Shown here one piece after another: positions 46,133-55,146 of a DNA stretch of 64,000 nucleotides (the first letter of the stretch is position 1; each line of letters opens with the position of its first letter). Origin of the DNA: Fluviispira vulneris (GTDB lineage Bacteria > Bdellovibrionota_B > Oligoflexia > Silvanigrellales > Silvanigrellaceae). The position numbers were made by a program, and so were the translations under genes. Location of the stretch: assembly GCF_014281055.1 (NCBI RefSeq), contig NZ_JACRSE010000004.1, forward strand, positions 62,001-126,000, read 5' to 3'. The notes under the pieces were generated by a model. It did no database searches, had not been told where the DNA came from, and was given only the letters and a program-made list of their open reading frames with translations.

Positions 46133-47629
46133 TTATTTCGCAATAGAAGCGATGCCTACCAAACCTTTTAAATCATCATCACTGATAGAAATCCCTGCAC
46201 CTAAGAATGGCAATGGTTTTTCGCTGATAACGAGTCCATCAACCCCACCTGTGACAAAGAAATTTGGTGTTATAAAATAATTTACAAAAAGTTTTAAATT
46301 GATAAAGCCTCTGTTGCCATAAAGAGTGTCTGAAGGGATTGGCACACCATTAAATTGAGAAATTTCCATTGTACCTACTAATTTATCTTTAAATGCATAG
46401 AAATCTGTTGCTAGGCCTGCAGAACTTGAAAATAATCCTAGACGCAAACTCATAAAACCAAAACGCTGCGCCACTTGTAAATTGTAACGTAGTTTATCTA
46501 CATCTTCAGGAACATTTTCTTGAGTATTCGTTACAGTTGTATTGCCAGTTGTAGTTGAAGTTTCGGTTTTATTTGTTACTTTACGAGCATAAGCAGCATT
46601 TGTAATTCCTAATAAGTAATATCTATCGGGACGGGTGGAGAGGAGTAGATTGAGTTCGTTGGTGTATTTATCACCAGGAACAGCATTCGCAAGTCTCGCC
46701 TCAGCACGATCCTGTACAGTGATTTTAAGTTGAGAAATTGGCCGAACGGCATCTTGAATGCTTTTTAAAGTGGCTTTAACTTCTTCTGCTGTCTCTTCTT
46801 TGGCAATCAATTGACCAAGAGTTCCTTCACCATTTTCAACTTTTGCAGCCATCCGTTTGATTGATGCCGCTGCAGCTTCAACGCTTGTTATAATACTTTC
46901 AATTTTTTCTCGATTTTCAGGGGTCGAAATTTGTCTTAACTCTGTTGTAAAAGTTTTTACATCAGCAATAATTTGATCAATTTTTGCATCATTTCTTTCA
47001 ATCAATTTTGAAAGTCTCACAGAGGTATCTCTCAAACCTTGAATGGCTTCTTTTAAATTTTCTTTTTGTGAGCCAGTGATTTCTCTTAAATCGCGGGTAA
47101 CACCTTCAATATTTGACACGATATTTTTAATAGAAGTCTCACCTTCACTTGTGCCAAGAACATTTGCTAAAGATCCGCTAATTTTTTTAATATCTCTTGC
47201 AATAGCATTGAGATTTGTCATCAGGGTTTCCATATCATTGGATTCTGGATTTCTGGGCATTTGATCCCCTGATTTCATTTCACCCGTGCCTTTTAAATTA
47301 CGTACAATTTCTATATAAACGTCACCAAGAATTCCACGGGATTTTATTTCTATATAAGAACCACTTGGAATTTTAACGTTTGAATCAACATCGAAATTGA
47401 CGCGCGCTCCATCTGGCAATATTTCAACAGAGGTGACTTCACCTACCTTTACTCCAGAAGCTCTTATTTGCGTTCTTTCAGCTACTCCTCCAACATTATT
47501 TAAAACTGTATGAAAATGTTGTTTTTTGCTGGCAAAAGGATTCCCACCCAAAACAAATGCCGTAGTTGTCAAAACCGAAGCTCCAACGAGCGCAAAGAGA
47601 CCTACTTTTATTTCTGATGTCATTAACAT
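46133..47629 (-). CDS. mlaD: MlaD/MCE-domain protein with long C-terminal beta-rich domain
   Basis: This is a 498-residue membrane-anchored lipid transport protein. A TM helix is at about 8-30. The MCE domain lies at 37-118 (GVAERTQIRASGVKVGEV, then GDVYIEI). A coiled, Thr/Asp-rich stretch follows to ~300. Residues 310-498 look strongly beta, with alternating polar/hydrophobic strands and short turns, like an outer-membrane or beta-barrel segment. Ordinary MlaD is ~180 residues. It is the last gene of the mlaEFD run. Known homologues bind phospholipid between membranes; here the C-terminal domain might reach or enter the outer membrane. Confidence 0.85.
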   Translation of the reverse strand: MLMTSEIKVGLFALVGASVLTTTAFVLGGNPFASKKQHFHTVLNNVGGVAERTQIRASGVKVGEVTSVEILPDGARVNFDVDSNVKIPSGSYIEIKSRGILGDVYIEIVRNLKGTGEMKSGDQMPRNPESNDMETLMTNLNAIARDIKKISGSLANVLGTSEGETSIKNIVSNIEGVTRDLREITGSQKENLKEAIQGLRDTSVRLSKLIERNDAKIDQIIADVKTFTTELRQISTPENREKIESIITSVEAAAASIKRMAAKVENGEGTLGQLIAKEETAEEVKATLKSIQDAVRPISQLKITVQDRAEARLANAVPGDKYTNELNLLLSTRPDRYYLLGITNAAYARKVTNKTETSTTTGNTTVTNTQENVPEDVDKLRYNLQVAQRFGFMSLRLGLFSSSAGLATDFYAFKDKLVGTMEISQFNGVPIPSDTLYGNRGFINLKLFVNYFITPNFFVTGGVDGLVISEKPLPFLGAGISISDDDLKGLVGIASIAK

Positions 47630-47678
47630 TTATGAACGATCCTTAACTCAGATTTTGACACGCTGTTATAATTTTAAT

Positions 47679-48458
47679 TTATGCGATAGGAACTGCCAAT
47701 GGACCATTTCTGCCGCCAGATAAGAATTGCTTAACAAGAGCATCTTGACTCGCTTGAAATTCTTCGGGAGTACCTTCAAAATACACCTTTCCTTCATGCA
47801 GGAAAAAAATATATTCTGCAATATTCATCACTGATGTGATATCATGACTTATTACAACAGACGTTATTCCTTCAATTTTTTTCTGTGTGCTTTGAATTAA
47901 GTTATCGATGAGATCCGCTATTAATGGATCCATACTTGTTGTCGGCTCATCATAAAGTAACAACTTAGGTTTTAAAGCAAGCGCTCTCGCTAATCCTACT
48001 CTTTTTCTCTCACCAATCGATAATTCCGAAGGAAATTTTTCTTCAATATTTGCAAGCCCAACTATTTCTAACAAACTTTTAACTTCGTTTTTCATTTTCC
48101 CAATCGGTATTTTTGTATGATTTTGAATTGGAAAAGAAATGTTTTCAAATACATTTAAACTGTCAAATAAAGCGCCGTCTTGAAAAAGTGTGCCTATTTG
48201 CTGACGAATATTTTCCCATGCACGCTCATTCGCGTTGTGCATAGCTACACCATCGATCCACACTTCACCTTCATCAGGTTTTAATATACCAATAATATGC
48301 TTTAAAGTAACAGATTTGCCTTCACCACTTCGACCAATAATATATGAGATTTTTTTCTCTGGAATATTTAAATTTAATCCTCTGAGAACTTTATTCTTGC
48401 CAAAAGTTTTTTTTAAATTAATTAAAGTTACGATTGATTTTTCTTTTACTTTTTCCAT
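47679..48458 (-). CDS. mlaF: MlaF-type ABC transporter ATPase
   Basis: This is a 259-residue ABC ATPase. Walker A GRSGEGKS is at 42-49, the signature LSIGERKRVG near 144-153, and Walker B LLLYDEPTTSMD with the MlaF-like GlySer-rich middle follow. It energises lipid transport through MlaE. It starts one base after the mlaE stop and is 49 bp upstream of the MlaD-like gene. Confidence 0.92.
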   Translation of the reverse strand: MEKVKEKSIVTLINLKKTFGKNKVLRGLNLNIPEKKISYIIGRSGEGKSVTLKHIIGILKPDEGEVWIDGVAMHNANERAWENIRQQIGTLFQDGALFDSLNVFENISFPIQNHTKIPIGKMKNEVKSLLEIVGLANIEEKFPSELSIGERKRVGLARALALKPKLLLYDEPTTSMDPLIADLIDNLIQSTQKKIEGITSVVISHDITSVMNIAEYIFFLHEGKVYFEGTPEEFQASQDALVKQFLSGGRNGPLAVPIA

Positions 48459-48459
48459 T

Positions 48460-49239
48460 TTAAACCTGAAATAAAGTGATAATAAAGTCTCCCACTAAAA
48501 TTGAGAGCAAGCCAGCAACAACCGCTTTAGTGGTTGCTTCACCGACCCCCTTAGCACCACCTCTCGCATTGAATCCTTTATAACAAGCAATGGTTGCAAA
48601 AATAAACCCGAAGAATAATGCTTTTACAAGTCCTTTGACAACATCACTCCACCATACGATCCATTGCAACTGCTGAAAAAATACCATTGTATCCACACGA
48701 TAATAAAATATTGCAACAATGTAACAACCAACTACTCCAATGAATAAAAATATTCCCGCTAAAATAGGCATCATAATTACACTTGCAATAACCCTTGGTA
48801 CAACTAGATAACTAATCGGATTAACACCCATAGCTTCCATTGCGTCAATCTGCTCATTTACACGCATGGTTGCTATTTCTGCTGCCATAGCAGCACCTGC
48901 TCGACCTATAACGATAAAACCACACATGACAGGCCCAAGTTCAAGCGCTAAAGATTTCCCTGTGGCAGCACCCATTAATCCTTCTGCACTAAATAAGCGA
49001 AAAATGACTCCCAATTGTAATCCTAAAACGGCTCCAACAAATAAAGCTGCTATTGATATAATAAGTGAACTTTTATTACCAACAAACTCAAGCTGTTTAA
49101 TAATAAGGCCTATACGAAAAGGTGGAAATATTGACCAACGTAATACTTCTCGTAAAAATATTATAAATCTCCCTAAACCACCGATAGTAGAAAGGATAAC
49201 ATGACCTATATATCCGATTAAAGAAATTATTATTTTCAT
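48460..49239 (-). CDS. mlaE: MlaE-type ABC transporter permease
   Basis: This 259-residue inner-membrane permease has the conserved stretch GRAGAAMAAEIATMRVNEQIDAMEAMG of MlaE/YrbE proteins. About five hydrophobic segments follow. It carries lipid between the inner membrane and MlaD. It starts 8 bp after the Get3-like gene at 49248, suggesting one transcript. Confidence 0.93.
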   Translation of the reverse strand: MKIIISLIGYIGHVILSTIGGLGRFIIFLREVLRWSIFPPFRIGLIIKQLEFVGNKSSLIISIAALFVGAVLGLQLGVIFRLFSAEGLMGAATGKSLALELGPVMCGFIVIGRAGAAMAAEIATMRVNEQIDAMEAMGVNPISYLVVPRVIASVIMMPILAGIFLFIGVVGCYIVAIFYYRVDTMVFFQQLQWIVWWSDVVKGLVKALFFGFIFATIACYKGFNARGGAKGVGEATTKAVVAGLLSILVGDFIITLFQV

Positions 49240-49247
49240 ATCAAAAA

Positions 49248-50348
49248 TTATCTCACTTCTTTTCTAATGACATCACCTAGAGAAGTTAAATCAGAAAGTC
49301 TTAATTCATTTTCTCTATCCAATGAAGCTGATATAGGGACTTCAATAACTATTTCTGCATAATTTATAAGTTCTTGAAATATTTTTTGCTGAGTCATTAT
49401 ATAATTTGCTAAATAATTTGAAAGCAATTTTTCAGAATCAATCAAAGCATTTTCATTATTTATAAACTCATTAAAGACAATTTCATTTTTTAAATGAATA
49501 GGAAATGCTCTATTAATAATTGCTAATTTAGGATTTATCCCCATATATTTCAATATTCGCCCTAATTCTTTGGTAACAAAAACGGCATCTTCACGGATCG
49601 AGCTAATTAAGATAAATTGAGTGTTTTCATCTTGCAGCCATTTTTGAGAGTATTTTAATCTTTTTATTGCTGTAATAAACACATCATCCAGCATGGTCAA
49701 AAATTCACCAAAATTAATTAAAAAACTTCGTCCACCAACGAGCGCCAAACCTTCTATAATTTTCCTAGCTCCGGTCTTTAAAGCTCTTGCAAAAAAACTT
49801 TGTTTTTCTTGCGCTCCACCCACAAACCATTTAAGCCATTCCACCAGTTTTCCATCAAGAAAGGCCATAATTTTTTCAGGTTTTGAAATAAAATCGATGG
49901 CATGAATCCCTGGAGCTGTGTCGATGACCAATTCTTCTACATCAGGATACTGCTCAACCCATTCTGCGATACGAATGGCTGCCAAAGTGTCTGTAGCAGA
50001 GGCCATTTTCTCTGCCAATGCGCTAAAATATGGATTTTCAAATAGTTTTTCTTGCTTATCAGCAGGCATACCTTTTTCTTCGACCCAGCGCGATAGACTC
50101 TCGCCGATTTGTAAAACAGCTGCACGTAACTCTCCTCTGCAGTTATTTCCGAGTGGAATAAGCACGCCACGCTCGGATAAATTGCTCACTCCAAGTGCAG
50201 ATTGTAATCTTTTTGCAGGGTCAATACTCAACAGCCCTACTTTTTTTCCTGAGCTAGCGAGTGACAGAGCAAAAGAAGCAGATAAAGTCGTTTTTCCAAC
50301 TCCACCCGCACCCAAAAAAACATGGAGCTTTGGAAAAGAAGAGCCCAT
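49248..50348 (-). CDS. Get3/ArsA-family ATPase (GAGGVGKTT variant)
   Basis: This is a 366-residue deviant P-loop ATPase of the ArsA/Get3 family. The P-loop is G13-A-G-G-V-G-K19-T: the P-loop Lys19 is kept, but the signature lysine (second position) is Ala14. The A' motif LLSIDPAKRL and the switch DTAPGIHAI are recognisable. No arsenic-resistance genes are nearby. Known bacterial pairs of this family (such as mycobacterial BagA/BagB) are Get3-like. The partner gene lies 28 bp upstream and the Mla operon 8 bp downstream. The cargo is unknown. Confidence 0.85.
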   Translation of the reverse strand: MGSSFPKLHVFLGAGGVGKTTLSASFALSLASSGKKVGLLSIDPAKRLQSALGVSNLSERGVLIPLGNNCRGELRAAVLQIGESLSRWVEEKGMPADKQEKLFENPYFSALAEKMASATDTLAAIRIAEWVEQYPDVEELVIDTAPGIHAIDFISKPEKIMAFLDGKLVEWLKWFVGGAQEKQSFFARALKTGARKIIEGLALVGGRSFLINFGEFLTMLDDVFITAIKRLKYSQKWLQDENTQFILISSIREDAVFVTKELGRILKYMGINPKLAIINRAFPIHLKNEIVFNEFINNENALIDSEKLLSNYLANYIMTQQKIFQELINYAEIVIEVPISASLDRENELRLSDLTSLGDVIRKEVR

Positions 50349-50376
50349 TCTTTACCTCAATTAAAATTCAATTCAC

Positions 50377-51372
50377 TTAAGCAAGAGTTGCATAATACTT
50401 TGCCAATGAATTTATGATTGTGAGAGACGTAGTTGATTTATACATCATGCCTATATCAGGTAAAGAAATAATTGGTATAGGTGGATGATTGTTTTGAGCC
50501 CAAAAAGATAGTTTTTTCTCAAAAATATCTCTTTTTGCTAGAGATGCTAAGATCAGTTCTAACTCTTCTTTTGAATTATCGTGTTTAAATCTTTCTTCCA
50601 TTTTTATAAACCAATCTTCATTTTTAATATTTTCGAAGCCTTTAAAAAAATGTGGATTGATAGATTGATTTAAAAAAATTGCGTTCGGACTGCGATTTAA
50701 TTGTTTAGTTATTTTTGGAATTGTTTCATAACACTCTTCAACTGGCAATTCCTCTGGTAAGGTAACAACAATAACCCCTGTCTTTTGTGGATCAGCGATT
50801 AATTTTGCGACTCGTTCACATTCGTTTGCCAATGGACCTGTGATACCAAAATTTGCAATTGCAGGAGCTATGCCAAATAAAGAAACAGCATGACCTGTCG
50901 CAGGCGCATCGACGATCACCCGATCGTAGCTATACCCTTTTTCGCATTGTGCTAACTCAACCAACCAAAATAAACGGCCTAAAAAAAACAGCTCCTGTAC
51001 ACCAGGCGCTGCATGTATTAATTTCTGCACGTGTTTATTTTCAATGATAACAGAATAAAGAAGCTTCATTTTCAAATGATCAACAAAATACTCTTTTATG
51101 GCTTCAGCTGCTGAATAGTTCATAACTTTAAAGCCGCTTGGCAATGCAGTTTCTTTGTGCGAACACTGTGGAGATGAATACAGAGGTGAAATGGAATCTT
51201 TTAATGCCCATTGAACAACAAGAACAGACTCTCCTTGTCCTGCAAAATAAGTCGCAAGAGATGTCGCAACCGTTGTTCTACCTACCCCGCCTTTACCCAC
51301 AACAAATAAAAGCTTTTGAGATATTTGATTGGAGAATTGCATTTTATGACTTTGGTGAGTCTTTGTGCTCAA
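50377..51372 (-). CDS. Get3/ArsA-family ATPase (GKGGVGRTT variant)
   Basis: This 331-residue paralogue of the gene at 49248 has P-loop G-K27-G-G-V-G-R32-T-T: the signature lysine is kept but the P-loop lysine is Arg. A DAPATGHAVSLFGI switch follows. The start is TTG at 51372 with AGGTGG 6 bases upstream, overlapping the end of tatA by 29 bases. With the paralogue it probably forms a heterodimer in which each subunit supplies what the other lacks, because the signature lysine acts across the dimer interface. Confidence 0.82.
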   Translation of the reverse strand: MSTKTHQSHKMQFSNQISQKLLFVVGKGGVGRTTVATSLATYFAGQGESVLVVQWALKDSISPLYSSPQCSHKETALPSGFKVMNYSAAEAIKEYFVDHLKMKLLYSVIIENKHVQKLIHAAPGVQELFFLGRLFWLVELAQCEKGYSYDRVIVDAPATGHAVSLFGIAPAIANFGITGPLANECERVAKLIADPQKTGVIVVTLPEELPVEECYETIPKITKQLNRSPNAIFLNQSINPHFFKGFENIKNEDWFIKMEERFKHDNSKEELELILASLAKRDIFEKKLSFWAQNNHPPIPIISLPDIGMMYKSTTSLTIINSLAKYYATLA

Positions 51373-51586
51373 CGTCAACCACCTGGGCTAAATTTTGATT
51401 TTGCACAGGAGTAGTGGGGGCTTTTAATTGTTTATCTTCAGGTTGAGCGCCATTGCTTAAACCTTTTTTAAAATTAGAAATTCCCTCGCCCAGTGATCTG
51501 CCGACAACAGCAAGTCGACTTCCACCAAAAAGCACAATAACAATTCCAAAAATAAGAGCTAATTCACCAAAGCTAAAGGAGTGCAT
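51344..51586 (-). CDS. tatA: Twin-arginine translocase subunit TatA/E
   Basis: This 80-residue protein has one N-terminal membrane helix, then the typical FG hinge (ILFGGSRL) and an amphipathic helix with VVGRSLGEGISNFKKG, as in TatA. A Gln- and Lys-rich tail follows. ATG at 51586 has GGAGG 7 bases upstream. No tatB or tatC is in the window. Its stop overlaps the start of the Get3-like gene. Confidence 0.9.
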   Translation of the reverse strand: MHSFSFGELALIFGIVIVLFGGSRLAVVGRSLGEGISNFKKGLSNGAQPEDKQLKAPTTPVQNQNLAQVVDVEHKDSPKS

Positions 51587-51702
51587 AACCACCCTCCAAA
51601 AAAAGACTAAAAAGCGATCCATCCTAAGAAAAATGAGGCGCTTTCATAAAAAAGAAAGAACCGTCGGACACAGTTAACCTTAGCATAAAGATAAGTCAAA
51701 TA

Positions 51703-53784
51703 TCAATTCACCGGCATAGAAGCAGCATTCTTTGCTTCACTTGGCATAGCTAAAGCAATCGCTTCAGCTATGTCCATCACTTCAAGATTTTTTGTTTCTT
51801 CCAAGTTTTGAAACGCACTCTTGAAGTTAATCATGCAAAATGAGCACCCCGTGACCAATGTTTGCGCACCTGTGGCAGCAACGTGTTTCAAGCGATTTTC
51901 TACGATTTTACCGCCACCTTCACTTTCATACCACATATTTCCCCCACCCATACCACAACAGTTCGATGTCTCACGACTCGACTCCATTTCGGAAAGGCGT
52001 AAACCCGCAACGGCTTCAAGAATTTGTCGAGGGGCATCGTATTCCCCATTGTGCCGTCCTAAAAAACAAGGGTCATGAAAAGTAACAGATTTGTTTACTT
52101 CTACCGGTAATTTTAATTTCTGTGACTTATATAATTCAGTTAATAATTGTGAATGATGATAGACTTCATATTTTCCACCATATTCTTGGTAATCATTTTT
52201 TAAAGTATTAAAACAATGTGGACAATGAGTGACTATTTTTTTGAATTTTAATTTATTCAATTGTTCGACGTTGCTATTTGCAATTTCTGAAAAGGAATAT
52301 TCATCACCTAAGCGCTTTACAGGTTCTCCATTACACTTTTCTGCTTTGCCCATAACAGCAAAATCGACACCGCAATATTTTAAAATATTAACGACAGCAC
52401 GTGCGACTTTTTGATTGCCTAAATCATAGGAACCAGCACAACCGACATAGTAAAGATATTCAACTTCAGGTGTTTCTCCTGTTATAATCGGCAGATCGAG
52501 TCCTTCTGCCCATTTAAAGCGGTCAGCTTGAGGCAAACCCCATGGATTGCTATATTGTTTGATATTTTCTATTGCTTTTCCTGCTGAGGTCGGCACTTCG
52601 CCTAAAGATAAAGTTTGATAACGTCTCAGTTGCATAATAGTGCGCAGTTGATCAATACCCACTGGACACTCATTCACACAGCCACCACAATTTGTACAAG
52701 ACCAAATCTCGTTGTGCGTGATTGTGCCATTTTCGAATAGAAAATATTTTTCATCGTCTTCTTTGGAAAATAATGCTTCGACGGTCATACTATTTTTTAA
52801 TTTTAAAATAACTTCTCTTGGGTCAAGTGGTTTTCCCACGGCATTAGCAGGGCAGATATCCGTACAGCGTCTACACTCTGTACAACTGTCAAAACTTAAT
52901 AAATCTTTCCAAGTAAAATCTTTTATATCACGTGCACCAAAATATTCTGCTTCTGCATTTTCAAAATCCATTTTTGCTAGCATAACTGTTGGTGTTAAAC
53001 GTTGTGTGTATAAATTTAAGGAAGCAGTGACAATATGCATAGCACGGGTATAAGGTATAAACGCTACAAATGCCATGGTTGTTACCATATGAAAATACCA
53101 CAAACTGGTATATAAAACATTTGCATTATCTGCAGACATTTCTTTAGGAAAAATAAAACTAATAGCGTTACCTAAAAATGCCCATTGCATATCGGGCGCA
53201 TTTTCTTGGAATGCTAAACGAAAACCTTGTAATAAAAAGCCTTGAATAACCAATAAAAATAAAAATGAATAAAGTAATGTATATCCAGTGCTATGTTTAA
53301 AACCAAGATTTTTATCGCTTCTTCTAAAAATTCCCATTAATAGTCCAATAGCCAAGCCTATACCTGCTACTTGACAGGAAACCTTTATGAATGCGTAAAA
53401 CCAGCCATAATAAACATCAAGAATATGATAATCTTTTAATGCAACAATTGTTGTTGCAAATAATAATGTTAAAAATCCATAAAAAATAAGGCCATGCATC
53501 CATGCTGCATAAACAGATTTGGGTTTTGGATCTCTCTGCCTTCTTGCTCGCAGAACTTTAGCTTGGGCAATGACATTGCGAAATAATAAAAGGAAACGAT
53601 CAAGTGGGCGATCAAATGCAACCTCTGCTTTGCCCATGCGCCAAAGCTTTATATGTTTCCATACTCCATAAACAAAAATAACCATTGCTATTAAAAGCCA
53701 AACATATGTCGTCATATGAAGAATTTCGTTTAATCCACCAGAAGGCGACCAATAAATCTGTCGTGTGAGTTGTTGAGCATCCAT
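51703..53784 (-). CDS. Membrane-bound heterodisulfide-reductase-like Fe-S protein (EtfD-like)
   Basis: This is a 693-residue protein. The N-terminal ~290 residues hold about 6 membrane helices (NarI-like). Two 4Fe-4S motifs follow (CTECRRCTDICP near 305; CTNCGGCVNECP near 370) and then two CCG-type cysteine domains (for example HCPHCFN and SNCCGMGGG). This architecture is that of ETF:menaquinone oxidoreductase EtfD-like and Hdr-like proteins, which pass electrons from ETF or another donor to quinone. ATG at 53784 is preferred, with AAGG 9 bases upstream. No etfAB genes are in the window, so the donor is unknown. Confidence 0.87.
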   Translation of the reverse strand: MDAQQLTRQIYWSPSGGLNEILHMTTYVWLLIAMVIFVYGVWKHIKLWRMGKAEVAFDRPLDRFLLLFRNVIAQAKVLRARRQRDPKPKSVYAAWMHGLIFYGFLTLLFATTIVALKDYHILDVYYGWFYAFIKVSCQVAGIGLAIGLLMGIFRRSDKNLGFKHSTGYTLLYSFLFLLVIQGFLLQGFRLAFQENAPDMQWAFLGNAISFIFPKEMSADNANVLYTSLWYFHMVTTMAFVAFIPYTRAMHIVTASLNLYTQRLTPTVMLAKMDFENAEAEYFGARDIKDFTWKDLLSFDSCTECRRCTDICPANAVGKPLDPREVILKLKNSMTVEALFSKEDDEKYFLFENGTITHNEIWSCTNCGGCVNECPVGIDQLRTIMQLRRYQTLSLGEVPTSAGKAIENIKQYSNPWGLPQADRFKWAEGLDLPIITGETPEVEYLYYVGCAGSYDLGNQKVARAVVNILKYCGVDFAVMGKAEKCNGEPVKRLGDEYSFSEIANSNVEQLNKLKFKKIVTHCPHCFNTLKNDYQEYGGKYEVYHHSQLLTELYKSQKLKLPVEVNKSVTFHDPCFLGRHNGEYDAPRQILEAVAGLRLSEMESSRETSNCCGMGGGNMWYESEGGGKIVENRLKHVAATGAQTLVTGCSFCMINFKSAFQNLEETKNLEVMDIAEAIALAMPSEAKNAASMPVN

Positions 53785-53893
53785 GCAAAAAAACCTTATA
53801 TAAACAGAAAAAAACAATTCCAATATGAATTATTTATAATCTACATGCGCAGCAATGTAAACATTCTCAATTTTTATTTTGAGGAAGCTTGTT

Positions 53894-54976
53894 TTATTGA
53901 CCTCGCATTAAATGCTTTTGTACGTATTTCGTTACACCTGTTTTTAAACTTCTAAACTCATGCTGAATTCCTAAAGACCGCAAAGTTGAAAGATCTGCGC
54001 AAGTGTAGTTCTGATACTGTCTTATGATATTATCAGGCATAGGAATATATTCAATGGATTCTTGAAGTGAAAGGGCTGAAAAAACTTCCCGTGCAAGATT
54101 GTTCCAACTTTCAGCAACGCCACGCCCGATATTTAAAAATAATCCATTCTCAGAAATGACATGCGATGATTTATTTTCTTTTCTAGCCATGCAAATACGA
54201 ATAAGATCCATTGTGATATCTACTAAATCATCGATATAAACAAAATCTCTGAGTTGTTCTCCATGCGCATACTCTCGAGAATTGCTTTCAAATAATTTTA
54301 TTTTTCCAGTTCTCACAGCTTGATTATAACCATGATAAACCATGCTTGCCTGACCCGCTTTGTGTGATTCAAATTGACCAAAGACGTTAAAGTAACGAAG
54401 TCCAAACCAAGTTTGTGGAGTTGTTTTTTGTTTTAATGCCCAAAGATCAAAATCAAGTTTTGACTTTCCATATAAATTTAAAGAAGCATATTTTTCGCAA
54501 TCTTCTTTTTTGTCGGAAAAACCATATCTCCCATCGCCATAGGTTGCAGCGCTTGAGGCATAAATAAATGGAATGTCATTTTTAGCACAATATTCCCACA
54601 AAATTTGCGAGTAACCTAAGTTCAGTTTTTGAAATATATCTGGATTTGTTTCTGTGGTAGAAGAACAAGCACCATTATGAATAACCATATCTGGTTTGCG
54701 ATCCAGTTTATTTAAATGGGAAATAAGATTTTCATAGTCAACATATTGATAGCGGACTGACCCTAAAAACCGACGTGCATTGAGCCTATTCATTGAATCT
54801 GACATATCGGTTGCGATCACAGAACAGCCTTTTTCTTGCACTTTATTATCAAAGTTTGAAAAGCGGACAGTGTGCTCTTTGGCAAAACCAAGTTCTTCGG
54901 GAGCTGCCGTCAGTAATCTTTCCACAACATTTGTTCCAATAAATCCATTTGCGCCCGTAACAACAAAAAGTGGCAT
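53894..54976 (-). CDS. hldD: ADP-heptose epimerase-like SDR (HldD-like)
   Basis: This 360-residue extended SDR has the NAD motif GANGFIG near the start, YASSAATYG with the active-site Ser, and NLYGKSK with the catalytic Tyr-x3-Lys. RYFNVFGQ.ESHKAGQAS is the wording of ADP-L-glycero-D-manno-heptose-6-epimerase. It is longer than usual (about 310-330). Other UDP- or GDP-sugar epimerases are possible. ATG at 54976 with GGAG 6 bases upstream is chosen. It is divergent from trmFO. Confidence 0.8.
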   Translation of the reverse strand: MPLFVVTGANGFIGTNVVERLLTAAPEELGFAKEHTVRFSNFDNKVQEKGCSVIATDMSDSMNRLNARRFLGSVRYQYVDYENLISHLNKLDRKPDMVIHNGACSSTTETNPDIFQKLNLGYSQILWEYCAKNDIPFIYASSAATYGDGRYGFSDKKEDCEKYASLNLYGKSKLDFDLWALKQKTTPQTWFGLRYFNVFGQFESHKAGQASMVYHGYNQAVRTGKIKLFESNSREYAHGEQLRDFVYIDDLVDITMDLIRICMARKENKSSHVISENGLFLNIGRGVAESWNNLAREVFSALSLQESIEYIPMPDNIIRQYQNYTCADLSTLRSLGIQHEFRSLKTGVTKYVQKHLMRGQ

Positions 54977-55146
54977 ATTTGCTCCAATAAGGGTAAAGAG
55001 AATTGGCAATTGAGCTTAACATATGCTCATTGAAAAAGCAGTCAAGCTTTTCCCTCTGCAGAGGGGTTTAGCATAAATAGGGTGCTTTTAGAAAATAAAA
55101 ATCCTACTGAAAAAGAGTTAAAACTAAAAAGAAAAGGAATTTTTAC

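Noticed and set aside
49918-50364. 148-codon frame opposite the Get3-like gene
   Set aside because: Shadow of a well-supported gene.
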